Shown here one piece after another: positions 15,614-24,907 of a stretch of 64,000 nt of DNA; position 1 is the first letter of the stretch, and each line of letters opens with the position of its first letter. A model generated the notes under the pieces. The model had not been told where the DNA came from. It did not search any database and saw only the letters and a list, made by a program, of their open reading frames with translations. The stretch lies in assembly GCA_964453115.1 (NCBI GenBank), contig CAYVRT010000004.1:93812-157811 (forward strand), read 5' to 3'. Source of the DNA: JAIWNK01 sp964453115 (GTDB lineage: Bacteria > Chloroflexota > Anaerolineae > Anaerolineales > Anaerolineaceae). Made by a program: the position numbers and the translations under genes.

Positions 15614-16259
15614 CTCGACGCAGGTGGTTGGCCTGGCGTTATATGATGGTGTGCAGGTGCTGGGGGAGATGGTTTGGCGGACTCAGAATCATCATACGGT
15701 GGAGCTTTCGCCAGCGGTGAATGATTTGATGACGCGTTGCGGTGTGAAGGGACGCGATTTGCGCGCTCTGGCAGTTGCATTAGGGCCTGGCTCGTTTACC
15801 AGTTTGCGGATTGGCCTGGCCCTGGTAAAAGGGTTGGCGCTGGCGCTCCGTTTGCCCGTTGTGGGAATTCCAACACTGGATGTGGTGGCTGCGATGCAGC
15901 CGGTGAGCGAATTGCCGCTGGCCGCAGTTTTACAAGCGGGGCGGTCTCGTCTGGCGGTTGGCTGGTACCGTGCTGCTGCCGAGGGATGGCAGGCGGAAGG
16001 GCAGGCCAGTGTGACGACGCTGGAGGCGCTCTTTAATGGGCTGGGGGATGCAGCTTTGATTTGTGGTGAATTGGGCGCGTTGGAACGTCAAACGCTTGCC
16101 CGGCATAAGGGCGTGCTATTGGCTTCTCCGGCGCAATCGTTGCGTCGCCCGGCTGTGCTGGCAGAATTGGCCTGGAAACGCTGGCGTGCAGGTCAGATGA
16201 GCGATGTGGTAACGCTCTCGCCTATTTACATGTCTACAGCTGATGCAATTCCGGAGTGA
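15594..16259 (+). CDS. tsaB: tRNA t6A biosynthesis protein TsaB
   Basis: ASKHA-fold subunit that holds TsaD and TsaE. 221 residues; MLLAMDSSTQVVGLALYD at the start, ALGPGSFTSLRIGLALVKGLAL in the middle. ATG 15594 is chosen because GGAGG sits six bases upstream; ATG 15582 is the alternative. Typical neighbourhood tsaE-tsaB-rimI. Confidence 0.95.
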   Translation: MLLAMDSSTQVVGLALYDGVQVLGEMVWRTQNHHTVELSPAVNDLMTRCGVKGRDLRALAVALGPGSFTSLRIGLALVKGLALALRLPVVGIPTLDVVAAMQPVSELPLAAVLQAGRSRLAVGWYRAAAEGWQAEGQASVTTLEALFNGLGDAALICGELGALERQTLARHKGVLLASPAQSLRRPAVLAELAWKRWRAGQMSDVVTLSPIYMSTADAIPE

Positions 16260-16266
16260 AACGTTG

Positions 16267-16767
16267 ATGCAAATGATGGTGCGTCCAATGGAAGAGAAAG
16301 ATTTGCAGGCAGTGCATGAAATTGATCTGCTTTCTTTTAACCTGCCCTGGCCTGAGCGCTCCTTTCGATTTGAATTGATGGAGAACCAGGCCAGCCGAAC
16401 GTGGGTGGTGGAAGTGGGGATGGCAGATGGAGAGCAACGCATTGCAGCAATGATGGTGCTGTGGATGATTGTGGATGAGGCGCACATTGGCACGTTGGCA
16501 ACGCATCCAGACCTGCGACGACATGGAATTGGAGCGCGCTTATTGGCGCATGGCTTGCTTTCAGCACGGGAGGAAGGCGCGCAGCAATCATTGCTGGAAG
16601 TGCGGCGCGGAAATTTGGCGGCTCAGGCTTTGTATCTACGGTTTGGGTACGAGGTGACGATGGTTCGTCAGCGCTATTATCATGATAATGGTGAGGATGC
16701 GTTGTTGATGACCTTGCCAGATTTACAGTCGGATGCCTGCCGGGTACGTCTGGCGGCTTTTCTCTAG
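16267..16767 (+). CDS. rimI: GNAT N-acetyltransferase, RimI type
   Basis: Acetyltransferase of 166 residues, in the place where ribosomal-protein alanine acetyltransferase RimI usually follows tsaB. The acetyl-CoA loop is RRHGIGARLL, preceded by IGTLATHPDLR and followed by LEVRRGNLAAQALYLRFGYE; YYHDNGEDALLM ends the domain. The start at 16267 fits GGAGTGA upstream; 16243, 16273 and 16276 are alternatives. Confidence 0.88.
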   Translation: MQMMVRPMEEKDLQAVHEIDLLSFNLPWPERSFRFELMENQASRTWVVEVGMADGEQRIAAMMVLWMIVDEAHIGTLATHPDLRRHGIGARLLAHGLLSAREEGAQQSLLEVRRGNLAAQALYLRFGYEVTMVRQRYYHDNGEDALLMTLPDLQSDACRVRLAAFL

Positions 16768-16788
16768 AATCTAAGCAGCAGGAGGTGA

Positions 16789-17445
16789 ATGATGGATGCA
16801 AGCAAGGTTTTGCAGGAAATTGCCGGACAGGTGGCCGGATGTGAGAAGTGCGAATTGCACTTTTCGCGCAAAAAGTCGGTGCCTGGCGAAGGGCCGGCAC
16901 ATGCGCAAGTTTTGCTGATTGGTGAGGGGCCGGGTTTCTATGAAAATGAACAGGGGCGACCTTTTGTTGGGCAGGCGGGTAAATTTTTGGATGAATTGCT
17001 TGCCAAAGCTGGCTTGAAACGTGAGACGGTGTTTATTACCAATGTTGTCAAATGCCGCCCGCCTGGCAATCGCGACCCACAGCCGGAAGAATTGTTGGCC
17101 TGTAGCGGGTATTTGGATCAACAAATTGAGGCGATTGCGCCGCAGTTGATCGTGACTTTGGGACGTTTTTCCATGGCAAAGTTTATGCCGAATGCGAAAA
17201 TTAGTGAGGTGCATGGGCAGGCTGCCTGGGTGCGCGGGCGGTTGGTGGTGGCAATGTATCATCCGGCTGCGGCGCTGCATCAACCCAGCCTGAAACCAAC
17301 CCTTGAAGCAGATTTTGCTCGTTTGCCGGAATTTGTTAAGATGGCAAAAGGAAAGTCTCCGGCAGTGGAGGTTGTGGAAACGCTTGTGGAGACTGAGGAT
17401 TTGAAGAAGGAAGATGATCAGCCAACCCAGTTGAGTTTGTTCTAA
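16789..17445 (+). CDS. Uracil-DNA glycosylase, family 4 ([4Fe-4S])
   Basis: Removes uracil from DNA. 218 residues; motif 1 GEGPGFYENEQGRPFVG, the water-activating region, and motif 2 MYHPAAALH. Iron-sulfur cysteines are C18, C21, C89 and C105, the pattern of thermophile-type family 4 enzymes. After a charged linker the protein ends in QLSLF (214-218), a textbook beta-sliding-clamp motif. ATG 16792 has better spacing to GGAGG and may be the true start. Confidence 0.94.
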   Translation: MMDASKVLQEIAGQVAGCEKCELHFSRKKSVPGEGPAHAQVLLIGEGPGFYENEQGRPFVGQAGKFLDELLAKAGLKRETVFITNVVKCRPPGNRDPQPEELLACSGYLDQQIEAIAPQLIVTLGRFSMAKFMPNAKISEVHGQAAWVRGRLVVAMYHPAAALHQPSLKPTLEADFARLPEFVKMAKGKSPAVEVVETLVETEDLKKEDDQPTQLSLF

Positions 17446-17461
17446 AAAACAGGAGAGAATC

Positions 17462-18781
17462 ATGATGACGCAAAAACATGCTTTGATGGAAAAACTGCAA
17501 TCGCACAAGTCGAAAGTGGCGATTTTGGGGTTGGGGTATGTGGGCTTACCGTTGGCGGTGGTGTTTGCTGAGGCTGGTTTTGAGGTGATTGGGATTGACC
17601 CGATTGCTGAAAAAGTTGACCTTTTGAACCGAGGTGAAAGCTATATTCTGGATGTGCCGACTGAGCAGGTGCGGGCCCTTGTGCAGGCCGGTAAGTTGCG
17701 TGCAACGACCGATTTTGCGGCATTGCTTGATGTTCATGCGGTAAGTATTTGTGTGCCAACGCCGCTGCGGAAGACGGGCGACCCTGACCTATCCTTTATC
17801 GTTTCTGCAACCGATTCGGTTGCTCAGTACTTGCACCCAGGAATGGTGATAGTGCTGGAATCCAGCACCTATCCTGGCACGACGCGCGAACTGGTTTTAT
17901 CCAAGTTGGTGGAAAATAACAGCCTGAAGGTGGGCAAGGATTTCTTCCTGGCGTTTTCACCGGAGCGGGTTGATCCAGGGCGTTTGGATTGGACAACGAT
18001 TAACACGCCAAAGGTGGTGGGGGGAATTACCGCCGATTGCTGTGAGGTTGCGTCTTGCTGGTATCAACAAGCGTTGCAAACGGTGGTAACAGTTTCTTCG
18101 GCAGAAGTGGCAGAAATGGCAAAATTGCTCGAGAATACGTTCCGGATGATTAATATCGGTTTGGTGAACGAGCTAGCAATTATGTGTGATCGGTTGAAAG
18201 TGGATGTTTGGGAGGTGATTGATGCAGCTGCCACCAAACCATTTGGTTTTATGCGCTTCACACCAGGGCCAGGGCTGGGGGGGCATTGTATTCCAATTGA
18301 CCCACTCTACCTTTCGTGGAAGTTGCGGTCACTGAATTACACGGCGCGTTTTATTGAACTGGCCTCGGAAATTAACACGGGGATGCCGCGCTTTGTGGTT
18401 GGCAAGGTGCAAGATGCATTGAATCAGCAAGGCAAGCCATTGAAGGGTAGCCGGGTGTTGGTTTTGGGTGTGGCATATAAGCCGGATATTGATGATTTGC
18501 GTGAATCGCCGGCTCTGGATGTGATTGGGCTGTTGCAGAACAAGGGTGCACAGGTGGAATATCATGATCCTTTTATTCCTGTGCTGCGACACGATGCGAT
18601 GGAGATGCAGAGCGTGGCCGATTTGATGTCTGCGGTGCAGAAGGCGGATTGTGTGGTTATTGTAACCAATCATAAGGCGTATGATTATGCGGCTATTTTG
18701 GCAGCAGCTTGCTTGATTGTGGACACACGCAATGCGCTTGGTAAGACGGGACGCGACAACCCAAAGGTGGTGAGGTTATAA
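17462..18781 (+). CDS. UDP-N-acetylglucosamine 6-dehydrogenase (WbpA type)
   Basis: Oxidises a UDP-HexNAc to its uronic acid with NAD+. 439 residues; VAILGLGYVGLPLAVVFAEAGF at the N-terminus, and the WbpA-type active-site segment TPGPGLGGHCIPIDPLYLSWK with catalytic Cys, which differs from the GFGGSCFPKD of UDP-glucose dehydrogenases. LGVAYKPDIDDLRESPA marks the C-terminal domain. AGGAG lies five bases upstream. First gene of the glycan island; its stop shares one base with the next start. Confidence 0.9.
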   Translation: MMTQKHALMEKLQSHKSKVAILGLGYVGLPLAVVFAEAGFEVIGIDPIAEKVDLLNRGESYILDVPTEQVRALVQAGKLRATTDFAALLDVHAVSICVPTPLRKTGDPDLSFIVSATDSVAQYLHPGMVIVLESSTYPGTTRELVLSKLVENNSLKVGKDFFLAFSPERVDPGRLDWTTINTPKVVGGITADCCEVASCWYQQALQTVVTVSSAEVAEMAKLLENTFRMINIGLVNELAIMCDRLKVDVWEVIDAAATKPFGFMRFTPGPGLGGHCIPIDPLYLSWKLRSLNYTARFIELASEINTGMPRFVVGKVQDALNQQGKPLKGSRVLVLGVAYKPDIDDLRESPALDVIGLLQNKGAQVEYHDPFIPVLRHDAMEMQSVADLMSAVQKADCVVIVTNHKAYDYAAILAAACLIVDTRNALGKTGRDNPKVVRL

Positions 18782-19758
18782 TGGCGCGCTATCTGGTGAC
18801 TGGTGCGGCGGGTTTTATTGGCGCACGGGTGAGCGATTTGTTGCTGAACGATGGGCATGAGGTATTCGGGGTGGATAACCTTAATGACGCTTACGATGTC
18901 CGGCTGAAGGAGTGGCGTTTGGCCCGTTTGAGTGGTCGGGCAGGCTTTGATTTTGAGCGCGCGGATATTGCACAGTTTGCAGCGGTACAGAATGTTTTCG
19001 AGCAACGCGGGCCTTTCGATGCGATCTTCAACCTTGCCGCGCGCGCCGGGGTTCGGCAATCGGTTGAAAACCCATGGGTGTATGTGGATACAAATATGAC
19101 TGGAACGTTGAATTTGTTGGAGATGGCCCAGCGAAAAGGAACAAAAAAGTTTATTTTGGCCTCAACTTCCAGCATCTATGGCGATAATCCATCGCGTCCT
19201 ACGCCTGAAACAGCGGCAAGCGACCGACCTTTGCAGCCCTATGCAGCCAGCAAGAAGGGTGCTGAAGCAATGTGCCATAGTTATCACTATCTCTATGATC
19301 TGGATGTGACGATTTTTCGTTACTTTACGGTATATGGGCCAGCGGGTCGTCCGGATATGGTGATGTTTCGTTTTGCGCAGTGGATCGCGGAAGGCAAGCC
19401 TGTGCGAGTGAATGGGAATGGCGAGCAGACGCGCGGGTTTACCTATCTGGATGACATTGCACGCGGTACAATCCTTGGCCTTAAACGAGTTGGGTATGAG
19501 ATTGTGAATCTTGGCGGGCATGAAGAGATTTCGATCAACGACTTGATTGCTCGATTGGAAGCCCTGTTGAAAAAAAAGGCGCAGATTGAATATTTGCCAT
19601 TGCACCGGGCGGATATGCTTGCAAATTTGGCGGATGTGGGCAAGGCGCGGCAATTGCTGGGTTGGCAACCGCAAATTGCTTTGCAGGATGGGATCGAAAA
19701 TCTTGTCAATTGGTATTTGCAGGAGCGTGATTGGGCAAGCCAGGTTTTGACTCTGTGA
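18781..19758 (+). CDS. NAD-dependent epimerase (UDP-glucuronate 4-epimerase-like)
   Basis: Short-chain dehydrogenase/reductase of 325 residues. VTGAAGFIGARVSDLLL binds NAD; NLNDAYDVRLKEWRLARL is characteristic of UDP-uronate 4-epimerases; the active site is TSSIYG with YAASK. Directly behind a UDP-GlcNAc dehydrogenase, so a UDP-GlcNAcA to UDP-GalNAcA (or GlcA to GalA) epimerisation is inferred. Overlaps the next gene. Confidence 0.87.
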   Translation: MARYLVTGAAGFIGARVSDLLLNDGHEVFGVDNLNDAYDVRLKEWRLARLSGRAGFDFERADIAQFAAVQNVFEQRGPFDAIFNLAARAGVRQSVENPWVYVDTNMTGTLNLLEMAQRKGTKKFILASTSSIYGDNPSRPTPETAASDRPLQPYAASKKGAEAMCHSYHYLYDLDVTIFRYFTVYGPAGRPDMVMFRFAQWIAEGKPVRVNGNGEQTRGFTYLDDIARGTILGLKRVGYEIVNLGGHEEISINDLIARLEALLKKKAQIEYLPLHRADMLANLADVGKARQLLGWQPQIALQDGIENLVNWYLQERDWASQVLTL

Positions 19759-21176
19759 CACTCTCTGGCGCAAGGATGATGCGCCGATGGGTGGGAAAGG
19801 GGCTGGCAGTGGCGCGCACCTGGGCGCAGGATTGGCTGCTGCGCAGGGTGGTGCGTAATTCAACCTATTTGTTCATTAGCAATGTCATCAGTGCGGTTTT
19901 GAGCATTGTGACGGCCAATTTGCTGGGGGTGGTTGGCTTTGGCATGTTGGGGATTGTGACCAGTTTTGTTGCCAATATCAACCGTTTGTTTTCTTTTCGG
20001 ATGGGGGATGTGGTGGTTCGGTATGTTGGGGCTTATCTGGCGTCGCCGGAGGCAAGCGAGGAACAAAAGCAGCGTGCTGCGGCGGTGATTAAAGCAGCCG
20101 CATTGTTAGAGACGGTGACTTCGCTGGTGGCATTTGGAGTTCTGGTGTTGGTTGCTCCACTGGCAGCACAATGGATTGCAAAAGATGAGGGCGTAGCCTG
20201 GATGTTTGTTCTGTATGGGGTATCCATTGTGGCGAATTTTGCCTCTGAGACGGCAACAGGGGTGTTGCAGGTCACCAATCATTTTCGCAGTCAGGCAATT
20301 TTGAATGCGGTTCAGAGTGTGGTGGCGGCATTGTTGATTGTGTGGGCATCTATTGCTGATGCAGGTTTGTTGGGGGTGCTTGGGGCTTATCTGGTGGGAA
20401 AGCTGTTGCTGGGCCTGGGGCCGATTGTGTTGGCCTTGCGGGTGTTACCCCGTGCGTTGGGGCGTGGTTGGCTGCGGGCGCCATTCTCGCTGCTGCCGCC
20501 ATTGCGTGAACTAACGGGGTTTGCCATCAGCACCAATTTGAGCGGGACCATTAACGTGGTGGCGCGCGATAGTGAAGTGCTGTGGGTTGGGTTTTTGTTC
20601 TCGCCGCTGGAGGCAGGCTATTTTAAAACCGCGCTGGCGATTGTTAACCTGGCAATCATGCCGATTAATCCATTCATTGGTGCAACGTACCCGGAAATGG
20701 CGCGCTGTGTGGCTGAGCAGCAATTTGCCCGCTTACGATTGCTGTTACGCCGAGTTAGCTTGATTGCTGGCAGTTGGACGGTATCAGTCATGGTGGGGTT
20801 GCTGTTGTTTGGGCAGACTGTATTGTTTCACCCCTGGATCTTGGCAGGGCGGAGTTTTCAGGTATATGATGCTGCCTTTGCACCTGCTTTGACTTTGACA
20901 CTGATTTTGCTGATTGGCTTTGGCACGGCCAACACCTTGTTTTGGAATCGTCCGTTGTTGCTGGTGCAAAATAAGGCCGGGGTGGCTTTGCGTGTGGCTT
21001 TCTATAGCATGATGGCAAAGACGTTCTTGACGGCTACTCTGGTGCCATTGTTCGGGTATCGAATGGAGGCATTTGCAATGGCTGGTTATTTTGTTGTTTC
21101 GGTTGGGATAATGGTTTGGTTGGGGTTGCGAGAGGTTGGGCGGCAAGAGCGCTTGCATTTTGAGGTGATACCATGA
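19731..21176 (+). CDS. Polysaccharide flippase (Wzx/MOP family)
   Basis: Multipass membrane protein of 481 residues with roughly 12-14 hydrophobic segments, beginning STYLFISNVISAVLSIVTANLLG, the usual first helix of polysaccharide biosynthesis MOP proteins. Expected to flip undecaprenyl-linked oligosaccharides. The start is uncertain: TTG 19731 has AGGAG five bases upstream and overlaps the epimerase by 28 bp; ATG 19776 or 19779 would give a shorter N-terminus with a poor site. Confidence 0.85.
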   Translation: MGKPGFDSVTLSGARMMRRWVGKGLAVARTWAQDWLLRRVVRNSTYLFISNVISAVLSIVTANLLGVVGFGMLGIVTSFVANINRLFSFRMGDVVVRYVGAYLASPEASEEQKQRAAAVIKAAALLETVTSLVAFGVLVLVAPLAAQWIAKDEGVAWMFVLYGVSIVANFASETATGVLQVTNHFRSQAILNAVQSVVAALLIVWASIADAGLLGVLGAYLVGKLLLGLGPIVLALRVLPRALGRGWLRAPFSLLPPLRELTGFAISTNLSGTINVVARDSEVLWVGFLFSPLEAGYFKTALAIVNLAIMPINPFIGATYPEMARCVAEQQFARLRLLLRRVSLIAGSWTVSVMVGLLLFGQTVLFHPWILAGRSFQVYDAAFAPALTLTLILLIGFGTANTLFWNRPLLLVQNKAGVALRVAFYSMMAKTFLTATLVPLFGYRMEAFAMAGYFVVSVGIMVWLGLREVGRQERLHFEVIP

Positions 21177-22333
21177 AAATTGCTTGCCTGACGACTTCGC
21201 ACGCGCCCGTCAGTACAGCAAATAGTATCCAGGTTTTTAAGGCCTGTCATGCGCTTGCGCAAGGGGGGGCTGAAGTTTGCCTGTGGGTTTCGTCACCGCC
21301 TTCAGGGGCAAGTTGGGATGAGTTAAGCGCATTCTACGGGCTGCGTACCCCATTTGAGGTGCGTTGGTTGCCTTCTAGGCCCTATCTACGTCGCTATGAT
21401 TTGTTGTTGGCTGGGGTTCGGGCAGCTCGGCATTGGGGAGCAGATGCGTTGATGACCTGGGCTGTTCAGGCAGCTGTGCTGGGCGGAATGTTTAAAATGC
21501 CGGTTGTGTATGAATTACATGATCGTCCAACTGGAAAACTGGGAGCATGGTGGTTGCAACGATTGGCTGCAAGCAAAAGCCCGAAGCGGGTGCTGATGAT
21601 TACCAATGCGCTGCGTCGGGTGGTGGAAAAAGAGTTTGGGATCTGTTTTTCCGATTCGGAAGTGCAGATTGCGCCGAATGGAATTGAATGGGATCGGTTT
21701 GAGCATTTGCCAACCCCAATGCAAGCACGACAAGCTCTTGGGTTGAAGGAGATGCCTACCGCAGTCTATACCGGACATTTTTACACTGGGCGGGGAATGC
21801 AGTTGTTGTGCGACCTGGCACAGGCTTTGCCGCAGATTCAGTTTTTGTGGGTTGGGGGGCGAGCGATGGATGTTGAAATGTGGCGGCAACGGACACAGGC
21901 ATTTTCGAATGTGATTCTTACAGGTTTTGTGGAAAATCAACGTCTGGCATTATATCAGGCGGCAGGTGAGGTGCTGCTGATGCCCTATGAGCGGGCAATT
22001 GCTGGTTCAGGCGGTGGAAATTCGGCGGAAATTTGTAGCCCGATGAAGATGTTTGAATATATGGCGTGTGGGCGTGCGATTTTGAGCAGCGATTTGCCCG
22101 TATTGCACGAGGTGTTGAATGAGGAGAATGCCGTGTTTTGCCCACCGGAAGATGCTGTGATGTGGGGGCGGGCGCTCTTGAGTTTGGTGGAGGATGGCGA
22201 GCGAGCGCGACGGCTGGGATTTCAGGCGCGTCGAGATGCCCAACAGTATACCTGGCGGGCACGCGCAGAAGGAATTTTGGATTGGTTGCGCTGGCTGCCG
22301 GGTCTTGAGCAGGAGATGAGCAAAAAATCATGA
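21173..22333 (+). CDS. Glycosyltransferase family 4
   Basis: GT-B glycosyltransferase of 386 residues. N-terminal acceptor half starts MKIACLTTSHAPVSTANSIQVF; the donor half has PNGIEW, YTGHFYTGRG, WVGG and MKMFEYMACGRAILSSDLPVLHEV, the GT4 nucleotide-sugar signature. Start overlaps the flippase stop (ATGA). The sugar transferred is unknown. Confidence 0.9.
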   Translation: MKIACLTTSHAPVSTANSIQVFKACHALAQGGAEVCLWVSSPPSGASWDELSAFYGLRTPFEVRWLPSRPYLRRYDLLLAGVRAARHWGADALMTWAVQAAVLGGMFKMPVVYELHDRPTGKLGAWWLQRLAASKSPKRVLMITNALRRVVEKEFGICFSDSEVQIAPNGIEWDRFEHLPTPMQARQALGLKEMPTAVYTGHFYTGRGMQLLCDLAQALPQIQFLWVGGRAMDVEMWRQRTQAFSNVILTGFVENQRLALYQAAGEVLLMPYERAIAGSGGGNSAEICSPMKMFEYMACGRAILSSDLPVLHEVLNEENAVFCPPEDAVMWGRALLSLVEDGERARRLGFQARRDAQQYTWRARAEGILDWLRWLPGLEQEMSKKS

Positions 22334-23895
22334 TGGTCAAAAAAATAGATTTTTGGCGGGCGTTGACGATAGGCGTTTTAGGCGGTGGCGTTTTGGCTGC
22401 TTTTCAGCCGGGTGGTTTGCTCAGCAGAGGGTGGCCGGCATTTGGCTTTCTGGTATTTGGGGCTGTTTTGAGCCTTGTGGTTGCCTGGCGGGCGTCTGGG
22501 GCTGGGCGCAGTATGGCCTGGTGCATGGGATTGGCATTTGGTTTGCGGATTTTGTTGGCAATTGTGCTTTTTTGGGGGTTGCCGACCTGGGGGGACGCAC
22601 TGGATGAACAGCAGCAGGCCGGGTATGAATTTTTTGATGCTTATCACCGTGATGCACAGGCCTGGCAGTTGGCAAGCTCTGAGCAGCCGCTCAGTGATGC
22701 GTTTGGTGAAGAGTTGTACATGGATCAGTATGGAGGATTGTTGTGGCTGAGCGCCTGGTGTTATCGGTTTCTCAGCCCGGATGCACAGCGTCCCTTGCTG
22801 GTGGTTGTGCTTGGTGCCTGGGTTGCAGCGTTGGGGAGCATTTTTCTCTACCGTGCCCTGCGCGGGCGTTTTGAAGGCCGGGCGGCGTTAACAGCTGCCT
22901 GGGTTTATGGATTGTATCCTGAAGGACTACTGATGGGGGCCTCTCAGATGCGCGAGCCATTTTTAATGGGCTTGGGTGCAATTGCTTTTTGGGCAGTTGC
23001 CGTTTGGCCGTTGCGTTCCTCGGAGACGACGTTGCACCGTCCGGCTTTGGCGGTGTTGCTGGTGACAGCTTTACTGGGGTTAGGGATCTTTTCCTGGCGA
23101 GCAGCACTGCCAATTGCGGTTATTTTGGTCATTTGGTTTTGGATTGAGAATACCCTGCCGCGACGGAAGCAGTGGCTGAGGCTGGCAGGCTGGGGTGTTT
23201 TGGGGCTGGGGTTATTGGTGGCTGTGGTTTTGAGTTGGCGTTGGCTGCGAAACGTGGCAGCCTGGGATGCTTTGTTGGCTGAACGTTCATCGGGAATGTT
23301 GCAAGTGCAGTTGCAAAAATTGCCAGATATTGTTAAGTTGCCATTTGTTACTTTGTATGGGTTGTTTCAGCCGGTCTTGCCTGCTGCGTTGATTGAGACG
23401 GCCTTGCCGATTCACCGGGCTATTTCCATTGGGCGAGCGGTTGGCTGGTACCTTTTAGCGCCTGTTCTTATCTATGGCGGGTTTGTGGTTTGGAAAGCAG
23501 AGCGGTCACGCCGGTCTGTGTTGATATTGACCATGGTGGCGTGTTCCTTCTGGTTATTAATCAGTTCGCTGCGTGCTGGTGGTGACCAGTGGGATAACCC
23601 GCGCTATCGGGTGATTGTGTTGCCCTGGCTGGCATTGTTGGCTGGCTGGGCCTGGGAGCGCGCCGTGCGGCTGCGCGACCCCTGGCTGTGGCGCGGATTT
23701 GTGGTGGAGGTAATTTTTCTGGCTTTCTTTACCCATTGGTACTGGCAACGTTATGTGAGTGGAGGCCAAAAATTGCCTTTCTTTTTGATGATTGGACTGA
23801 TTTTGGCAAGCTCGGCGCTGTTTTTGACTGGCTGTTGGTTGTGGGATCGCTGGCGAGGCCATTCCTTGAATGGCAGGCTGACCAGGAGGAAGTGA
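22330..23895 (+). CDS. Multipass membrane protein, GT-C-like (PMT/ArnT type)
   Basis: 521 residues with many membrane segments. After the first helices a loop contains acidic residues (WGDALDEQQQAGYEFFDAYHRDAQAW), then DQYGGLLWLSAW and a helix-rich body with RALRGRFEGRAALTAAWVYGLYPE. This layout resembles polyprenyl-phosphate-dependent GT-C glycosyltransferases. Function is inferred from architecture and context, not from a conserved catalytic motif that can be verified by eye. Overlaps the preceding gene by 4 bp. Confidence 0.65.
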   Translation: MMVKKIDFWRALTIGVLGGGVLAAFQPGGLLSRGWPAFGFLVFGAVLSLVVAWRASGAGRSMAWCMGLAFGLRILLAIVLFWGLPTWGDALDEQQQAGYEFFDAYHRDAQAWQLASSEQPLSDAFGEELYMDQYGGLLWLSAWCYRFLSPDAQRPLLVVVLGAWVAALGSIFLYRALRGRFEGRAALTAAWVYGLYPEGLLMGASQMREPFLMGLGAIAFWAVAVWPLRSSETTLHRPALAVLLVTALLGLGIFSWRAALPIAVILVIWFWIENTLPRRKQWLRLAGWGVLGLGLLVAVVLSWRWLRNVAAWDALLAERSSGMLQVQLQKLPDIVKLPFVTLYGLFQPVLPAALIETALPIHRAISIGRAVGWYLLAPVLIYGGFVVWKAERSRRSVLILTMVACSFWLLISSLRAGGDQWDNPRYRVIVLPWLALLAGWAWERAVRLRDPWLWRGFVVEVIFLAFFTHWYWQRYVSGGQKLPFFLMIGLILASSALFLTGCWLWDRWRGHSLNGRLTRRK

Positions 23896-23904
23896 TTTTT
23901 ACGG

Positions 23905-23910
23905 TATAAT
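23905..23910 (+). promoter_or_regulatory. Possible -10 element before the GT2 gene
   Basis: TATAAT in the 46-bp gap between the GT-C-like and GT2 genes; no convincing -35, so an internal promoter of the island is only possible. Confidence 0.35.
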
Positions 23911-23941
23911 TAGAAAAATTTGAACGAAGTGAGCGGATTTT

Positions 23942-24907
23942 ATGTACCTTTCCGTAGTAGTTCCTGTCTATAACGAAGAAGAAAACGTATCTCTGTTATA
24001 TGATGCTGTGCAAAAGGCGCTTGCTGGTTTGGGGCGTTCTTGGGAGCTGGTGCTTGTGGATGATGGCAGCAAGGATCGCAGCCCTGAGTTATTGGAGAAA
24101 CTGGCGGAAACTGACCCTGCGCATGTGCGGGCTGTTTTGCTGCGCCGCAATTTTGGACAGACGGCGGCAATTGCTGCTGGCATTGACCATGCAAGTGGCG
24201 AAATTATTGTGTTGATGGATGCCGATTTGCAAAACGATCCGATTGATATCCCAATGATGTTAGAAAAGGTAGATCAGGGATATGATGTGGTTAGTGGGTG
24301 GCGACATGAGCGCAAGGATGCCTTTCTGACACGCACCTTGCCCTCGCGCTTAGCCAATGGGTTGATTTCCTGGGTGACAGGTGTGCATTTGCACGATTAT
24401 GGCTGTACCTTAAAGGCCTATCGCCGCGAAGTGATTACTGGCTTTCGGTTGTATGGTGAAATGCACCGTTTTATTCCGGTGTATGCCAATTCGGTTGGGG
24501 CGAGGTTGATTGAAGTCAAGGTGAATCATCATCGGCGTCGCTTTGGTAAGGCCAAATATGGCCTTGAACGCACGGTGAAGGTGGTTTTGGATTTGTTTAC
24601 GGTAAAGTTTTTGAGCAGCTATGCCAATAAACCCATCTATTTGTTTGGGGGAGCAGGAATGGGGTTGATTGCGATTAGTGCGGCAACCCTGCTCTATCTG
24701 TTTGTGCGACGGATTGGCTGGAATGTTTCGGTGATGAATTCGCCGCTCTTTCAGATGGCGACAATGGTGGGCATTTTGGGGTTCCAATCTATTTTGATGG
24801 GGTTGATAGCAGAGCTATTGGTGCGTACCTATCACGAGTCGCAACATAAACCAACGTATACAGTGCGACGAGTGATTGGCGGAGAAACGCCGCAAGTTGG
24901 GGATTGA
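23942..24907 (+). CDS. GT2 polyprenyl-phosphate glycosyltransferase (DPM1/GtrB-like)
   Basis: Makes a polyprenyl-phosphate sugar from a nucleotide sugar, by family. 321 residues: SVVVPVYNEEENV, LVLVDDGSKDRS, the DxD in VLMDADLQNDP, DYGCTLKAYRREV and a basic patch HHRRRFGKAKYGL, followed by two C-terminal membrane helices as in GtrB/ArnC-type enzymes. Its product would be the donor for GT-C enzymes encoded around it. Confidence 0.92.
   Translation: MYLSVVVPVYNEEENVSLLYDAVQKALAGLGRSWELVLVDDGSKDRSPELLEKLAETDPAHVRAVLLRRNFGQTAAIAAGIDHASGEIIVLMDADLQNDPIDIPMMLEKVDQGYDVVSGWRHERKDAFLTRTLPSRLANGLISWVTGVHLHDYGCTLKAYRREVITGFRLYGEMHRFIPVYANSVGARLIEVKVNHHRRRFGKAKYGLERTVKVVLDLFTVKFLSSYANKPIYLFGGAGMGLIAISAATLLYLFVRRIGWNVSVMNSPLFQMATMVGILGFQSILMGLIAELLVRTYHESQHKPTYTVRRVIGGETPQVGD

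Noticed and set aside
16771..17508. Open frame of 245 codons antisense to the uracil-DNA glycosylase gene
   Set aside because: Shadow of a well-recognised gene; composition rich in His, Gln and Arg, typical of antisense reading.
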